Positions 1-12,549 of a stretch of 64,000 bases of DNA are shown here, in pieces. A program made the translations under genes and the position numbers. Position 1 is the stretch's first letter. Each line of letters starts with the position of its first letter. The notes below the pieces were generated by a model. That model did no database searches, was not told where the DNA came from, and saw nothing but the letters and a program-made list of their open reading frames with translations. Source of the stretch: Archegozetes longisetosus (taxonomy: Eukaryota; Arthropoda; Arachnida; Sarcoptiformes; Trhypochthoniidae); NCBI GenBank assembly GCA_018873245.2, contig JAEMBT020000007.1, positions 9,679,129-9,743,128 on the forward strand, in the 5' to 3' direction.

Positions 1-988
1 AATCAGCTTTTTTATTCTCCAACTTGTCGTCGTCATCGGTAAGCTCTAATTCAATGTCATCTGTGTATTTGTGTCTCTTTGTATTTCGAGCTGATCTTCG
101 TTTCTGTATTCCGGTATCGGCATCATCAGGCGATGGCGGAGGTGTGCGCTCCAGATCTGAGTGATCAGATGAACCCAAACGCTTTCGCTTCTTATTTTTA
201 CTAAACTTTAGAGCCAGTTTGGGCAGTTTCTTTTTAGGTGATTTGTTTTTAATTTTAGGCTTTTTTGGTTTTGACTCTTTTTTCGAACTATCCTTCTTTT
301 TACTCGAGCTCTTGCCAGTACTTGACTCGATTGCACTCGACTCACACTGTGATGATTCTTGTGTTGCGTCATCGAAATCAGTAGTTGTCTGAGACGCCTT
401 CAAAGAATTATCTGCGTCATCAGTTTGTGGCTCTTTTGATTCAGTTTCCTCACTTTCAATTTGAATCTGCTTTTGTTTCTTTCGCTTTTTAGACTTTTTA
501 GCTTTTGGTGGCTTTGTTTCGCTATCAGGTTCTACAGATTCTTCTTCTGCAGACTCTTTCTTAGGTTTCCTTTTCTTAGCTTTCTTTTGCTTTGGAGTCT
601 TCACAGGAGTAGATGCGAACTGCTCGTCACCGAAGTCGTACGAATCAATTTTTGGCTCAGGTATCACTTCATCAGTTGTTGGCGGAGGACATGGAGAGAC
701 TTGTCGTGGAGGAGTATAAAGACCTCCATCTGATGGAACAGCAACTGATAGATTTGGTTCTTCATCGGTAGGCATTGATATTAATGTAGTTTCATTTAAA
801 TTATTACTTTCACTGATTGACGTTTGGCCTAAAAAATTATCTTCATATAAATTTTGCTCATTTTCTAAGGGCTTCTCAATTATTTGCGGAATCGGCTGTT
901 CAGCTATCGGAGATGCGTAATTATGTGATGGAATAGACGGTACAGGAGACGTGATCGGAGTTTCATTTTGTGGTTGTGGTTGTTGTGG

Positions 989-1026
<38 letters not shown>

Positions 1027-4000
1027 GCTGCTGCTGTTGTTGTTGTTGCTGCTGCTGCTGTTGCATCGGTAATTGTTGTGTCGGTAATTGTGTCGGCAAT
1101 TGTTGTGTCGGTAATTGTGTCGGCAATTGTTGTGTCGGTAATTGTTGTTGGGAATGATTCGTCTGTGACTGTTGTTGAGGTGGCGGAGATTGTGGTGGAG
1201 GAGGCGGTGGCGGCTGCTGTGGTTGTTGTGGCGCCTGAGGGGCTAAAGGCATTGATGGAGTTGGCTGAGATTGTTGTTGAGACATAGCTGATTGTGTTGA
1301 GGGTGGCATGTGTTGGCCATACATATCATGTCCGTAAAGATCCATATTATCGGGTTGCATACCAAAATTTGCCTCATATTCTGGTGGCATCATTGCCGAC
1401 GGAGGCATTGGTGGCATCCGATCGCCCACATTATTCTTGTTTCCTCTACCCCTTCCCCGACCAGAACCTCGTGGAGCCCGTGGCTGTCGAGGCTTTCTCT
1501 CTTTTTTCGGCTCATTCGGGTCTTTCTTAGGGCGTCCTTTGCCCTTGCGTTTAGTCGGAGGTTCACCATAACCATCATCGAAGTTCGCTGCAGAATATGG
1601 ATCCATAGGCCCAAAATCAGCAGAGTCTCTGTGATAGTCAGACATCTGTGGCGGAACCATACTATCCATTCCATAGCTGTCGTACATCATAGAAGAGTCA
1701 TGTTCGCCATAAGGCGCCGCATTCATTGCTGATGATTGAGACATATCACTATTCATTTCATAGTTAAGTCCGGGATCATAACTGTTCTGATAGTTAGGAA
1801 TTTGTTGTTGAGTCGGGTATGATTGATGGACCTGCTGCTGATGCATCATCTGATGGTAGGCATGATGCGGCTGGTGCTGAACGCCTGGAATGAGAGGCGG
1901 CTGTGTTCCCGGAACTCCTTGAGAATTAGAAATACGTTCTGATTGCTGTTGATTTGATTGTTGTGACTGCATATCACTGGCTGATAGAGGCCTCGGAGTG
2001 CCTGCATTTGGACTTTTAATTGAGTCAAATATTGGTGATGCCATTTGGGCGACCGCTGCTTGGTTCTGAGATTGTTGTTGTTGTGACTGTTGAGTATCAT
2101 TTTGTGCTGCCTGTTGCTGTTTATGCTGCGCTTGTTTTATTACTGGAGAATCAAATGAAGCACTACTACTATTAGTGCCTTGCGATACATTATAACCACT
2201 TTGAAGTGGTTGAGATGAAGACGAAGATGATTGCGATGGAGTAGAATTAGAATTAGTCGATGAAGTGGTTGAACGACTCACAAAATTTTGAGAATAGTTC
2301 GATTCAGATGCACTGCTGTTCATTTCACTGCTGTATGAATTGTATTGTCCACTAATTGAATTTGTTGCTGGCATTGAGACATCAGTTTTGCTAACGTTAG
2401 GTGACGATGAGTTGGATTGAACTGAAGGCGAGTTTTGATGCTGTTGTAAATTAGTGTTCGATGAGGTCTGTGACTGACCTATTGATGGAAGTGTCGATTG
2501 TGGCTGTAGTGGAATACCTCCACTCACTCCACCAATCGAATGAGTATTTGTTATCGATGTCGCAGAACTGCCCGAAGAAGAGACTGCGGCCGGTGTTAAT
2601 GGATTTGGTTGGGGGCCTGACCAGTGCGAACTATTTTGCTGGTACTGATGGTATTGGTATTGAGATTGATTTGACGGCATATTCCCCGACGTCGAATAAT
2701 GAGAATATAGACCTTGTGTCTGCCTCTGACCTGAATTTGGTGGTTGTGGTGATGGAGGAGCGGCTCCGGTCGACGGTGTGGTCGGACCAACTGATCCATA
2801 ATATGAAGAAGAGGAGGATGAGGAAGAAGAGGAATTGGTTGATACCGGTATTGAAGCTTTTGAATTGTTTTGCACACCTGCTGCCAAGTGAGGCATTACC
2901 ATCTGCTCCAATTGTTGCAGACTTGAAGGCGTACTCGGAACTGACGATCCTGGAGACATGCCCTGAACTGGACTCGATAAGTGGTTAGCGCCCGGACTTA
3001 TAGGAAAACTTGATTGATGTGACGCCGCTTGCGATGCAGTCGCAGTCGTGGCCGATCGGTCGGGAGTGTGAGACGATGGAGGCATTGGTGAGCCCGCGGG
3101 TGGTGTTGTTGTCGGACGTCTTGGAGAAAGTGCAGAAATCTGTGAACCGGCACCTGATGGATAGCCGGGTCTGAATTGCGGACTATTAGGACCTGCCGGT
3201 CCAGCTTGTGGTGGCAATGGATATGGAGATAATCGCGATTGGGCTGAAGTGTCGCCATAACTTGTCTGTTGAGGATATCCAGGATATTGTTGCGGATACC
3301 TCGATATAGAAGATGCACCACTACTCTGTTGTTGAGCTGATTGCGATACTTGTTGTGACGGTGGTTGTGGTTGAAGCGATGTCGAAGTGTTATAACCCAT
3401 ATATTGCTGTCGAGGAACAGAATGTGGACCACGTGTTGATGTTTGTTGTTGTGAAGCAGAAGATCCACTGTATGGCCCCTGAGGTGGTGTTGGATAAGGC
3501 AGTGTCGGACCATCTGTAGGAATGTGGCCCGTCATCGATGCGCCACTAGTTGGGCCTCCACTCGATGAGTAGTACTGTCTTTGCTGTTCCTGTGAATGCA
3601 ATGCACTCGAACCGTACTCACTGTGACTCACGTATTGGTTCTGACCAGCTCTCGGACCGTGCATTGACACTCCGGGTGGATGTGACACAGTTTGCGATGA
3701 CAGCGACGATGGACCGCTTGGACCTGATCCCGGATACCCAGGATATGTAGAACTTTGCTGCATATGTGGCACGCCTTGACTCGACCACAGATCACTGTTA
3801 GGGTTCGAGTGACTGTGATATCCAGCTTGAGTTGGACCAGACGGATATGAACCACTGTAATGTGATGGCATGCCATGCATTGGTCCGGTTGGCTGTCGTG
3901 ATGGCGTGATTCCCGGCGAATGCATTCGCTGTCCAGCGTATTGTCCGATCATATTCTGCTGTCCATAAGCACTGGTAGGCATTGGAGGCTGATTTGAAGC

Positions 4001-4614
4001 GCCCGATTGTAGTGAAAGGTGCGATTGACTCATCGCTGAGTTATAGTCACCGATTCCGTGCTGAACATATCGGGGATCTGGTGTTGGATATTGACCTCTA
4101 ACTAATGTCTGAACACCACTACCACCTGATCCGTAATTGGGATATTGACTATGAATTTTATGGCTCATTAAGGGGTCACTACTTTGTGGATATGCAGCTC
4201 TAGACGGGTGTTGTGACTGCAACTGGTGGTAAGCCTGTCCTGAGCCCTGTCCTGACATGCCACTCATCACAGCAGAAGATGGCATATTAGACGCCTGCCC
4301 CGGCAGTCCTGGTTGTGGTGGTTGTCCCGACTGTCCTGTTGGCTGACCCGAAGCATTGCCATAACCTGAATGGTAACCTAAACATTATACACAGATATAT
4401 GGCTTATATTGATTTGAGCCTCTCATCAATATATCGAATATCTATGACTACAAAATGCTATCAAAGCTAATAAAGTTATAAATGCTATCATATCTTGAGC
4501 TAAATAAAAAATTTGAAGTATTTTATGTAATAGAGAATGTATTTGAAAGTAATCCTCACCGAATGCATCACCAATAAGCTGATAGTCTGCCATTGCGAGG
4601 TCTGAGGTATCCAT
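1..4614 (-). CDS. kis: CHD7/kismet-type chromodomain helicase, N-terminal part (gene continues off the left edge)
   Basis: Coding exon 1 is 4614-4560, beginning MDTSDLAMADYQ. Intron 4559-4378 is GT-AG. Exon 2 runs from 4377 to the window edge, open for about 1,459 codons. The protein is low-complexity, rich in Q, S, P, G and Y. Landmarks are a Ser run (about 2800-2845), an AT-hook-like KGRPKKDP (about 1530-1550), QLPTQ repeats then poly-Gln (about 970-1150), and Lys-rich blocks (about 180-620). The last 60 residues identify the family: SDLERTPPPSP followed by QKRRSARNTKRHKYTDD. This matches the segment just before the chromodomains in vertebrate CHD7 (SDLDKTPPPSP, then QKRRSSRQVKRKRYTED). Known of the family: ATP-dependent nucleosome remodelling in the nucleus. 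The chromodomains and SNF2 ATPase should lie to the left and are not seen. CHD6, CHD8 or CHD9 cannot be excluded, since arthropods usually have one gene (kismet) for the group. Confidence 0.9.
970..1150. repeat. CAA/CAG poly-Gln tract and QLPTQ minisatellite inside the kismet exon
   Basis: On the minus strand 970-1062 is nearly pure CAA with short CAG blocks, encoding a Gln run of about 30 residues broken by few other residues. Next to it, 1066-1150 is a tandem array built on TTGTGTCGGTAA and a variant with C for T, encoding repeated QLPTQ. Both are in frame and lie in the disordered N-terminal region, so length polymorphism is likely. Confidence 0.9.
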
Positions 4615-6520
4615 ATATCACTGCTAACACTTCCACAACATCGCAATATTTACGTATCAATTATTATCTCAATGATAACAAGACAACACTTATTATTATA
4701 ATAATAATTATCACAAATATTTATCTGAAATTTCTTTCTTCAGTTGACAACTATTTTTGATGAAAATAAGACCAAACGCACAGTTGTTGTGCTCTTGATT
4801 TCACTAAATATTTCACATTCAATGATTTAAATTAATGTATAAATAGTTCAATATAATCCGAGCGAAACACATATTTGCCAAATTGATAGTTATATTCCTT
4901 TGATTTTTTCATATATCAAATTTTCAAAGATTTAATCGAATTATTTGACAATAGATTGATTTATATGTAGTAAATGTTAATTAGTTTCAAACTTAATTCC
5001 ATCCGTAATTGACGCGCAGTTCAATGTATTTCTGTAATAATCAACAAAATTAAGTGTAAGACATGAAATACAATACACTACTTGAGAGTTAAACAGTATT
5101 ATAAAATGAAAGCCAAACAGTATTGTTAGCAAAACAATGATTTTCGTCATCAATAAAGAGATGGCAATAAATATAATTCGCAATAAGGTATTGTTTGGTG
5201 TGGTAGGAGCACAAAATGGATCAGAAGTGTCGGTTTCGGGAGAAAGATATGTGACAAAAATTGAGTATAAAATCGTTGATGAGTGATGGTGGATGCTAAG
5301 ATTCAAACTCGGACTATTTGACTTCAAGGTCAAGAAATGCTGCAACACTTGTATAGGCTATATATATGAGGGTTTTAAAAGAAAAAGCAATTCTGGTCAT
5401 TGACATATCTCTAGCAAATGCCCGAGGGCACTTTTATTTCACTTATTGCCTGCAAAACCAAACCGGTGGCAAACCGTACACATCAAAAGAGAAATCCCTG
5501 AAAAAACTTTTAGCACTACTTTTTGCCTTTTTATATGAATAAATGAGAACAGGAAGAATTCACCTATGATTGTGTTAACTGCATTTCTGGTCAAATTTAT
5601 TTAAGATAATATACCACCCAAAACATAGTCCAACTCAGCCAATTTTCAATAATCAGTCACTAATATGGCGATAATCACACGTTAATAACTCGAGAATACT
5701 ATCAATTTCTCAAAAGCAAACCTCTGATTGTGTTTTAGGTAAAAATCTTTAATAACAATCTATAGGACTGTCAGACGTTTGGAGCCATTTGTAAACTAAG
5801 GAACCGGCAATTTCTCTTATCAACGTTTGAGACAGTCATTTTAAAAATTCAAACTAAATTAATAGATTTTGATTATTTATGTCTATAACCGAAACAATAA
5901 ATATTAATGACTTATCAATATTTACTTAAGATTTTGATTAAAATAATTTGCCATATTATTAACTGTCAAATGTTATAAGTTTCAACTTAGACTCTTGTAT
6001 AAAAACTAGAAATTAGATTATTTTGAGAAATACCATGTTTCACAATATTTCTCAATAATTAAGGAATTGTTTCATTAGACAAACGCTAAAAATCGATAAA
6101 ATGAAGTTATATTAGATTTTATAAAGAGAAGAGTCAGTCGTTGAAACAGACACTATTTCTATTTGTATATTTATAAATTCAACTGTAAATCTAATAATTT
6201 CATAATTATTACTAAAATTTAACTAAAATTAGTAAAACAGTCATCATATCAAGTAACGAAAATATAAATTAAATAAAATTGACGACAACGTCAGGATTAG
6301 ATTAAAGGGATAAGAAATGGAGAAAAAATTGATAAAATTGATAGTGAAGTAGAGGTGAAGTGAAGTTTTAATTGAGTTAAAAGCAAAATAAATATAAATA
6401 TAAAATAACGAAAATAAGGCAAATGTTGTCAATTTAAACGATTAAGAAACAAGAGACGAGACACAGAGCTATTTATAAGATATTGAGAGTTAAATATAAA
6501 TTAGGAGTCAATCATAATAT

Positions 6521-6560
6521 GATAATAATAATAGTTAGTAATAATAATAATAATAATATA
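6521..6560. repeat. (AAT)n microsatellite
   Basis: Repeated AAT/ATA triplets with one interruption (GTTAG) near 6535. Confidence 0.85.
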
Positions 6561-7353
6561 ATACACGCCATACAAACACATAACAGACACACAGAAGCGT
6601 CTCATGTAATGTTGGTCTATGAGACTTAATGTTAAGTGAATGAGAGCTAACGTAAGTGAATGGAAGTCAATGTAATGTATTGTAAGTGATAATAGAAGTG
6701 AATGGAAAGAGTGGAGATTAGAAATAGAGTGGAGACTTACCAAAATAGAAGAAATTAAAAATAATAATTCAATATAAAAGATGACTAAATAAAGTGCACA
6801 GTTAAATCATGTATAATTGTGGACAATGGGATTGAGAGCTGCTCTTTGAACGCCATTTTCAGTGTATGAAAGCCTAAAGCAAAGCAAAAGCAACACAACA
6901 CTCACAATACACACACATTTCATACATTGAGTCGCTCTTCTCTCACATACACTCCCTCTCTATCAGGTCTTTAAGTCTCTCTCACTCTCTTGTCTCGTCT
7001 CGTCTCTCACTCACACCGAGTGCGGCATCATTTGTAGCCGCCCTTACGTTACGAACGGAATGCTATACTAGACCTGTTCATTATCTCAAAAACCTCTGAC
7101 CCAACAAATCCCAGCTGTCCGTCCGATCCGTCCCAACCCAAAAGCAAGCAAAATGACCCGAAATTTTTTGAGATTTTATTTGTGATCGTATTTAAGATCT
7201 TTCAAAAGTGATCCATATTAAATCTTAACTAAAATTAGATCTCGGTCTTAGACTTATCGGACTTTGAATTTTTCCACGAATAAATTTTCGAGCAAACAGA
7301 TGCCGTTTAACAGAAGTGAAGAGCTAGCCCGAAAAAGTGCAAAGCTTAGCTTT

Positions 7354-7383
7354 GTTAGGTTAGGTTAGGTTTGTTTAGGTTAA
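7354..7383 (+). repeat. Interstitial telomere-like TTAGG run
   Basis: Three perfect consecutive TTAGG units (7355-7369) are followed by a diverged TTTAGGTTA. TTAGG is the usual arthropod telomere repeat. The array is far too short to be a telomere; it may be a relic of break repair or a chance cluster. Confidence 0.6.
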
Positions 7384-10278
7384 GAGATTTACCCAACACT
7401 ACTTCGCTCATAGCTTATTAGTATGAAAAGTCTAAGTCGAATATCTTGTAAAACATGGACTAAATTGCGACAAGACGAAGTGAGGGAACCCGACTTTTGA
7501 GGTGAGGCAAGAACCAAACAGTAGCATTTAGCCTAAGTATAACGGGTCGAATTGATCTAGATCAGTTTTTTGGTTTGATTTGTCATATGCAGTTATTGGT
7601 CGTAATTGTTTGATCCTTGCCTTTTCTGATGGACAGCCCGAAACCGGTCCTCATGTACACCTCTATGTGTTGAGCCCTCTCTCGTCTCTCTCTCTCCCTC
7701 TCTTCTCTTAACACTCACTAACTCTCTGTCTCTCTTATTCTAATGTCTGGTCGATTTCATGTCAATTTCATGATAATAATCAAAGCTATCAATGCATTCA
7801 TTTCAGATCAATGATTGTGTTTTAAACACTTATTATAAGTTTTATTATCTAATCATTAATCAGTTCAATATAAGTGTAGTCTTTCGACAGCCGATAGATT
7901 TTCATAGAAATAAATAATGGAAATAAAGCTATTCTTACCTGTGATTTGAAAATAGTTTATGAATAATAAGCAAATCAAATGTGTTTTGAATTTCTGTCAA
8001 AGCGTCCGTTTTTGAGCTCGACTTTTGTTTAACGCTTTGATCACTTATAGCGAGAAATATATAATACATATATTGTGTGCAACGTGTGTATACTATATAT
8101 ACATTCGTATAATATCTATATATTTAGTGCTTTATTTCGGTTTTTTCTATAAAACTTCAGAATAGAGCCTAACATTTAAGCGATGCTCTCATTCGAGTTT
8201 GACTGACGAGGTGTTCATACAATATAACGAATATATTGGATGTTTAGAAGCGGTGATAGTCTATGTGCAGCATTACTACTCTCCCACTCTCAACCATACT
8301 ATCTATTTCTTGTCTTTTCCCTATTGGCTCACTATAGCTATCCCTATACTAATTAATGCCCGTTTATTAATAATAGTGAGTGTTAGTTTCAAGAATAAGT
8401 CCTCGGCTTTGATTGACATGAACCTAAACTGATAGTTGATTTGGTTAGAATAGAAACTGATTTGAGAGTCTATTTCTACCTTTAAATTAAGAGTAAAGAA
8501 TGAGAGGATAGAAGAAGAGAGACATGACATGAGTGTTAGTGAGAGAGACAAGAGATAGAGTCTATGAGAATAAAACGATTGTCAATGAATTTTGAAACTG
8601 ATCAATAAAAAGGAGCCAATGATTGCTTGGTTACAGTTCTTTGAATTATATGTGAGATAAACTCGACTGTATTTGTGATTCTAGTATTACATCCTTTTAT
8701 TTTCATCAATGCCTTTAAATGTAATTCACATTTTCCGCCCTATTCTTGCATTTAAAGAGAGGGTTTTAGAGTTTATTTTCTTAGATCCAAAGCTTTTTAA
8801 CATGTAATTAACTTTTTTTCAATACAGTATACATTTTAACTGAAATAGTAGTACGAAATCAAAGTTGAGACTAAAAGTTGGTTGAACTTGAACTTTAAGT
8901 CTTAGTGAGACTTGGATTAGATTGAAGTGATTAAATAATAGTATTTCGAACAACTTATGATAGACTTAATAATATTCAGTAGTTTGTAAATGAGTTAATT
9001 CATTTATTGGTTAAATTAAACTTCAGTTGGAGTATAAATAACACGCTATAAGCTATCCCATGGGTTGCGTATCCCTTAACTAAGTTCTAGTGACGTATCT
9101 CTTAAAAAGGTTTGGAACAAAACAGAAGTTATGGTCTATTCATATCTTGAGGGCTTATTCGGTGAAATTGACTTACAAATGCATTAAAAATGATTAACGC
9201 CTAAAAACCATTAACCGAGGGATGTATTAAGAATAGATTGGCGTTATTTTATTTATGTTTCATTTAATCATTAATTTTATTAGAATTGTAACAAAAGTTT
9301 GACTAATTAGTGGCGGTTTTCCCAGTTTCTAGAAGTGCATTATCATTAAGATTATTTATAAAAAATTACAGAAAACCATTTGGAACTCATACTAATTAAG
9401 AAGTGTTACTTCATGAGTAAGAATTATTTGGTAAAAATCTATTGATGTTATAATTGCATGACTGTCTCACAGACTCAACCTAAGCCCAACTCCATACAGG
9501 CTTTTAATTCGGCGCACATTCAGTTCACTCATTCATTTGAGTGCTTTTGAATCACTCAAACATGAGCTGTAGTGCGATCTGTGTTTATCTTAAGTAAGCA
9601 CCAATCTGTCAAACTTTGTGCCGAAAATTCACATTGAATTTTTGTTTTAGAAATACTCTATTTTTCATTCAATAAGTTTATTGATCGTTAGGCAAAACGT
9701 TGTGTTAGACATGCGATTAAAGTAAGTGATAATTATTTTAATTTCCGCCATTCTTTCATTAGGATTCAATAACTTACTTGAGAGAGTTGTTGATTTCTGT
9801 CAGTCGTGTTTGATATTAGATTTAGCACTGAATAGGATTTCAAACTGAGTTCTCTAATCAAAAGTGTATTCCTTATATCTTTGTCTGTCATGAACTAATC
9901 AACATTTGAATAATATATTTTTAAAAACCATAAAAATTGCTAAAAGCCCCAGTATACAACTGAACTAAAAGTAGTTTTTGAACAAATTGTCGAACTAAAA
10001 CAACATATTTTCCAATCACTCTATTAATTGAAATCCTTAATCATAGATTTAGCAATCCCATCGTTTCATACTTAAAATATAAAATTTTAGTGAGTTTTAA
10101 ATTAGTTACAATGTTTTAATGAGTTCTTCAGAAAAAATTAATTATCAAACAGGAAGCCATTAGAATCTAATTAGTTATTGTTTATAAGGAAAATTTGATC
10201 AGAAACATTTTGACTTAATCGAAGGAAAAGTTATGAACAAATGTTTATCAGTAAAGAATTAGCTGAGAAATTGATGTC

Positions 10279-11244
10279 TCAGTGCGTATCATTAGGACTA
10301 AATGGATATACTTTTCGAGTCAATCTGTTTCTATCACCAAAAGTTAGTGAAGACAAACTCGGAATCGATGAATATCCAGTAGAAGGAGTTCTTTGGGCTA
10401 AATTTCTATTGTAAGGAGTGATAGTTGTTCCAGTAGTAGAAAAAGAGCCTAAACTTGAGTTACTGGCGATAGTCATCGGAGTTGCATTAATACTATTCGG
10501 ATTGAGCGATGTATTGATTAATTGCTGTGCATTTGTCGGTCTCGCCGCCAAACCCAAATTATCTCTTAACGAATAGTTCGGCTTCAGAGTAATTCTCGAT
10601 CCACGCAACGACTGCAATGGACTCAAAGGTTTTCGAAACGAAGTATCAGAAGCCATTTGTTGATCACGTGCCACATTTCGATTGACTAATGGGTTATTCA
10701 ATTGGATTTGATTATTATTATTGTTTAGATTGAATTGGTTTTGGTTTCCAGAAGCAAATAAATCGCTAAATAAGGGCTTATTTGGCTTCTCCTTCTTTTT
10801 CAATTTGCTCAACGAATGAATGCTTTGATTGTCGACAGTGGTGTCATTACTTCTGTTCTCTTCGATCATTTGTTTGAATGACTTGTTTTCGTTTTGCAGT
10901 TTGTCAATTAATTCCTTCTGTGAAATCAATTCGTTCTTCAGTTGTTTGTTTTCGTCAAACAATTTGTTGATTAAATTAATTCTTTGGCTCTTTTGGAAAG
11001 TTTCCACTTTTTGTAGTTTTTTGAAAGAATGGGATAAATCTCTAAAACATAATTCGATTTCAGGTTTTATGTTATTATCTAAAAGAATATTTTGACACAT
11101 ATTTGGCGCACATTTACTGCAATTATCTTTCAATAATTGACAGCATTTTTGACAATAGATTTTCGCGCATTGAGTCAAATAATATTGAACTCCATTCGAC
11201 GGAAGTATTAGACAATTGTTGCAATGAATGAAATCGACTGACAT
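10279..11244 (-). CDS. RNF212: RNF212/Zip3-family RING protein, predicted meiotic crossover factor
   Basis: Single-exon gene of 321 aa. Residues 8-45 form a RING-like finger with Cys at 8, 11, 26, 31, 34, 42 and 45. Its start, FIHCNNC, followed by YYLTQCAKIYCQKCC, aligns with RNF212 (VFCNRC, then SLTNCGHVYCDAC). A coiled coil follows (about 70-125), then a Ser/Asn-rich tail, which is the RNF212/ZHP-3/Vilya-Nenya-Narya architecture. Known of the family: SUMO or ubiquitin E3-like proteins on the synaptonemal complex that pick crossover sites. Odd point: the His that should be ligand 4 is Lys28. The first ATG opens the finger directly, as in RNF212. The RNF212 assignment rests on finger spacing and architecture; another RING/coiled-coil protein is possible. 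Confidence 0.72.
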   Translation of the reverse strand: MSVDFIHCNNCLILPSNGVQYYLTQCAKIYCQKCCQLLKDNCSKCAPNMCQNILLDNNIKPEIELCFRDLSHSFKKLQKVETFQKSQRINLINKLFDENKQLKNELISQKELIDKLQNENKSFKQMIEENRSNDTTVDNQSIHSLSKLKKKEKPNKPLFSDLFASGNQNQFNLNNNNNQIQLNNPLVNRNVARDQQMASDTSFRKPLSPLQSLRGSRITLKPNYSLRDNLGLAARPTNAQQLINTSLNPNSINATPMTIASNSSLGSFSTTGTTITPYNRNLAQRTPSTGYSSIPSLSSLTFGDRNRLTRKVYPFSPNDTH

Positions 11245-12549
11245 TCGAGTTAATTAACAGATGTTTACAAACAAATAACTGTAAATTAATTTAAAGAGAA
11301 ACAAATTTGCGATCAATCAATTGGTCAGTCAGAGTGGCATTTATTGCGTCATAAGTTAGTGACTGGACTGCAAACACAACATAGTAGTGAATAAGTTGTA
11401 ACGACGAAACTCTTTATTTTTTATGAGCTACAGTCCAAGCCTTAGGCTGAGATCGAGGACTCACTTGTGTTTTGCCCACCTAAAAGCCAACGACTATAAA
11501 ATCTTACACAAATTTATTGCTGATTTTTAAGTGATTGGACAATTTTCTTATTATACAAACTTTTGAGATATGCAGTCGTTTTTTCACTAAATGAAAAGTT
11601 CATATTAGGTTAGGTTCTTTAAGCAATGCCACAACTGTGTCGCTCAAAAGCTCATTTCTATCTAAGACTTAACATCAAATATCTTACAAATGATTAGACT
11701 GGTTTCAATAAAAGATTGCAGACTTTCTACGGCTTATCTTTACTGCAACTAAATTGAATGCAAATAGTAATTGGATCACTACTGAGCCTAAAAGTATTTT
11801 TGGCATCTTTATTACCTTTATATTTAATGAAATATTTCACAGGATCTATTGATCGAAGTGCACGTCTTCAATTCGTGCAATCATGTTGTAGAGACTACCA
11901 ATTTAGCTCTACTATTTTGTCCAATGCAGTAACTTTTTAAATATAGATCAAAACGATGTAATCCATTCAAGTCAAGTAACTTAAATAAGTTTTTAATGAG
12001 ACTTTCTTTTTAGCTAAAACTTCAAAGTTACTCAAACCAATAACAGTCACTTATTTTTTATTTCAATTCATTAGCCTTTTGGTTTAATTTCTGAAGAGTA
12101 ATCCATTGAATAATCACAATACTATTTGTTTTTACAATAGAATATCTAAATTAATATTTTGATTGATGTCAATGGAATAACAGCAATTTTAAAATATATC
12201 CACTAATAAATATTTCTTTACAAACTATTTTCAAACTATTTGCAAACTTGTGATCGAATAAATTATTTAATAACCTAAATGATTGAACCGTTTGATGATA
12301 TTCGAGGATTTAAATAATAGCTTGATTTGTGCCCAATACTATTTGATATATATGTATGATATATATGTGTGTGTGTGTGTGTTGTTTGATTAGCTTTTAT
12401 GCAATCAATCAAATATTGACGAACACCATGAGCACTAAAACTTAATCACTATATAATAAATATATATCGTGTATATGTTCATATAATCTCATTTGAATAA
12501 ACCGAAAGACTTAGGACCGAAAACACTAATCGTAAGACATTACGGTTTC
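11245..12549. other. Intergenic, between the RNF212-like gene and KIAA0513
   Basis: Contains the promoter side of the RNF212-like gene and the 3' side of KIAA0513. There are two TTAGG units at 11605-11614 and a short GT microsatellite at 12365-12382. No gene seen. Confidence 0.6.
12365..12382. repeat. (GT)n microsatellite
   Basis: About nine GT units directly after an AT-rich ATATATATG stretch. Confidence 0.85.

Larger units (their letters stand above)
4615..10278. other. Non-coding stretch between kismet and the RNF212-like gene
   Basis: No ORF here shows recognisable protein-like composition. It probably holds the 5' UTR and promoter of kismet, but I cannot place a transcription start. 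Visible content: an AAT microsatellite (6521-6560), pyrimidine-rich tracts (6930-7015 and 7675-7740), a TTAGG-like run (7354-7383), and otherwise AT-rich sequence. Confidence 0.6.

Noticed and set aside
970-1287. Plus-strand frames full of Val/Ala or Cys across the CAA/CAG tract
   Set aside because: They are antisense shadows of the kismet poly-Gln region.
4977-5348. 123-aa minus-strand frame upstream of kismet
   Set aside because: Composition is typical of AT-rich non-coding DNA; no domain, no splice-linked partner exon and no family match.
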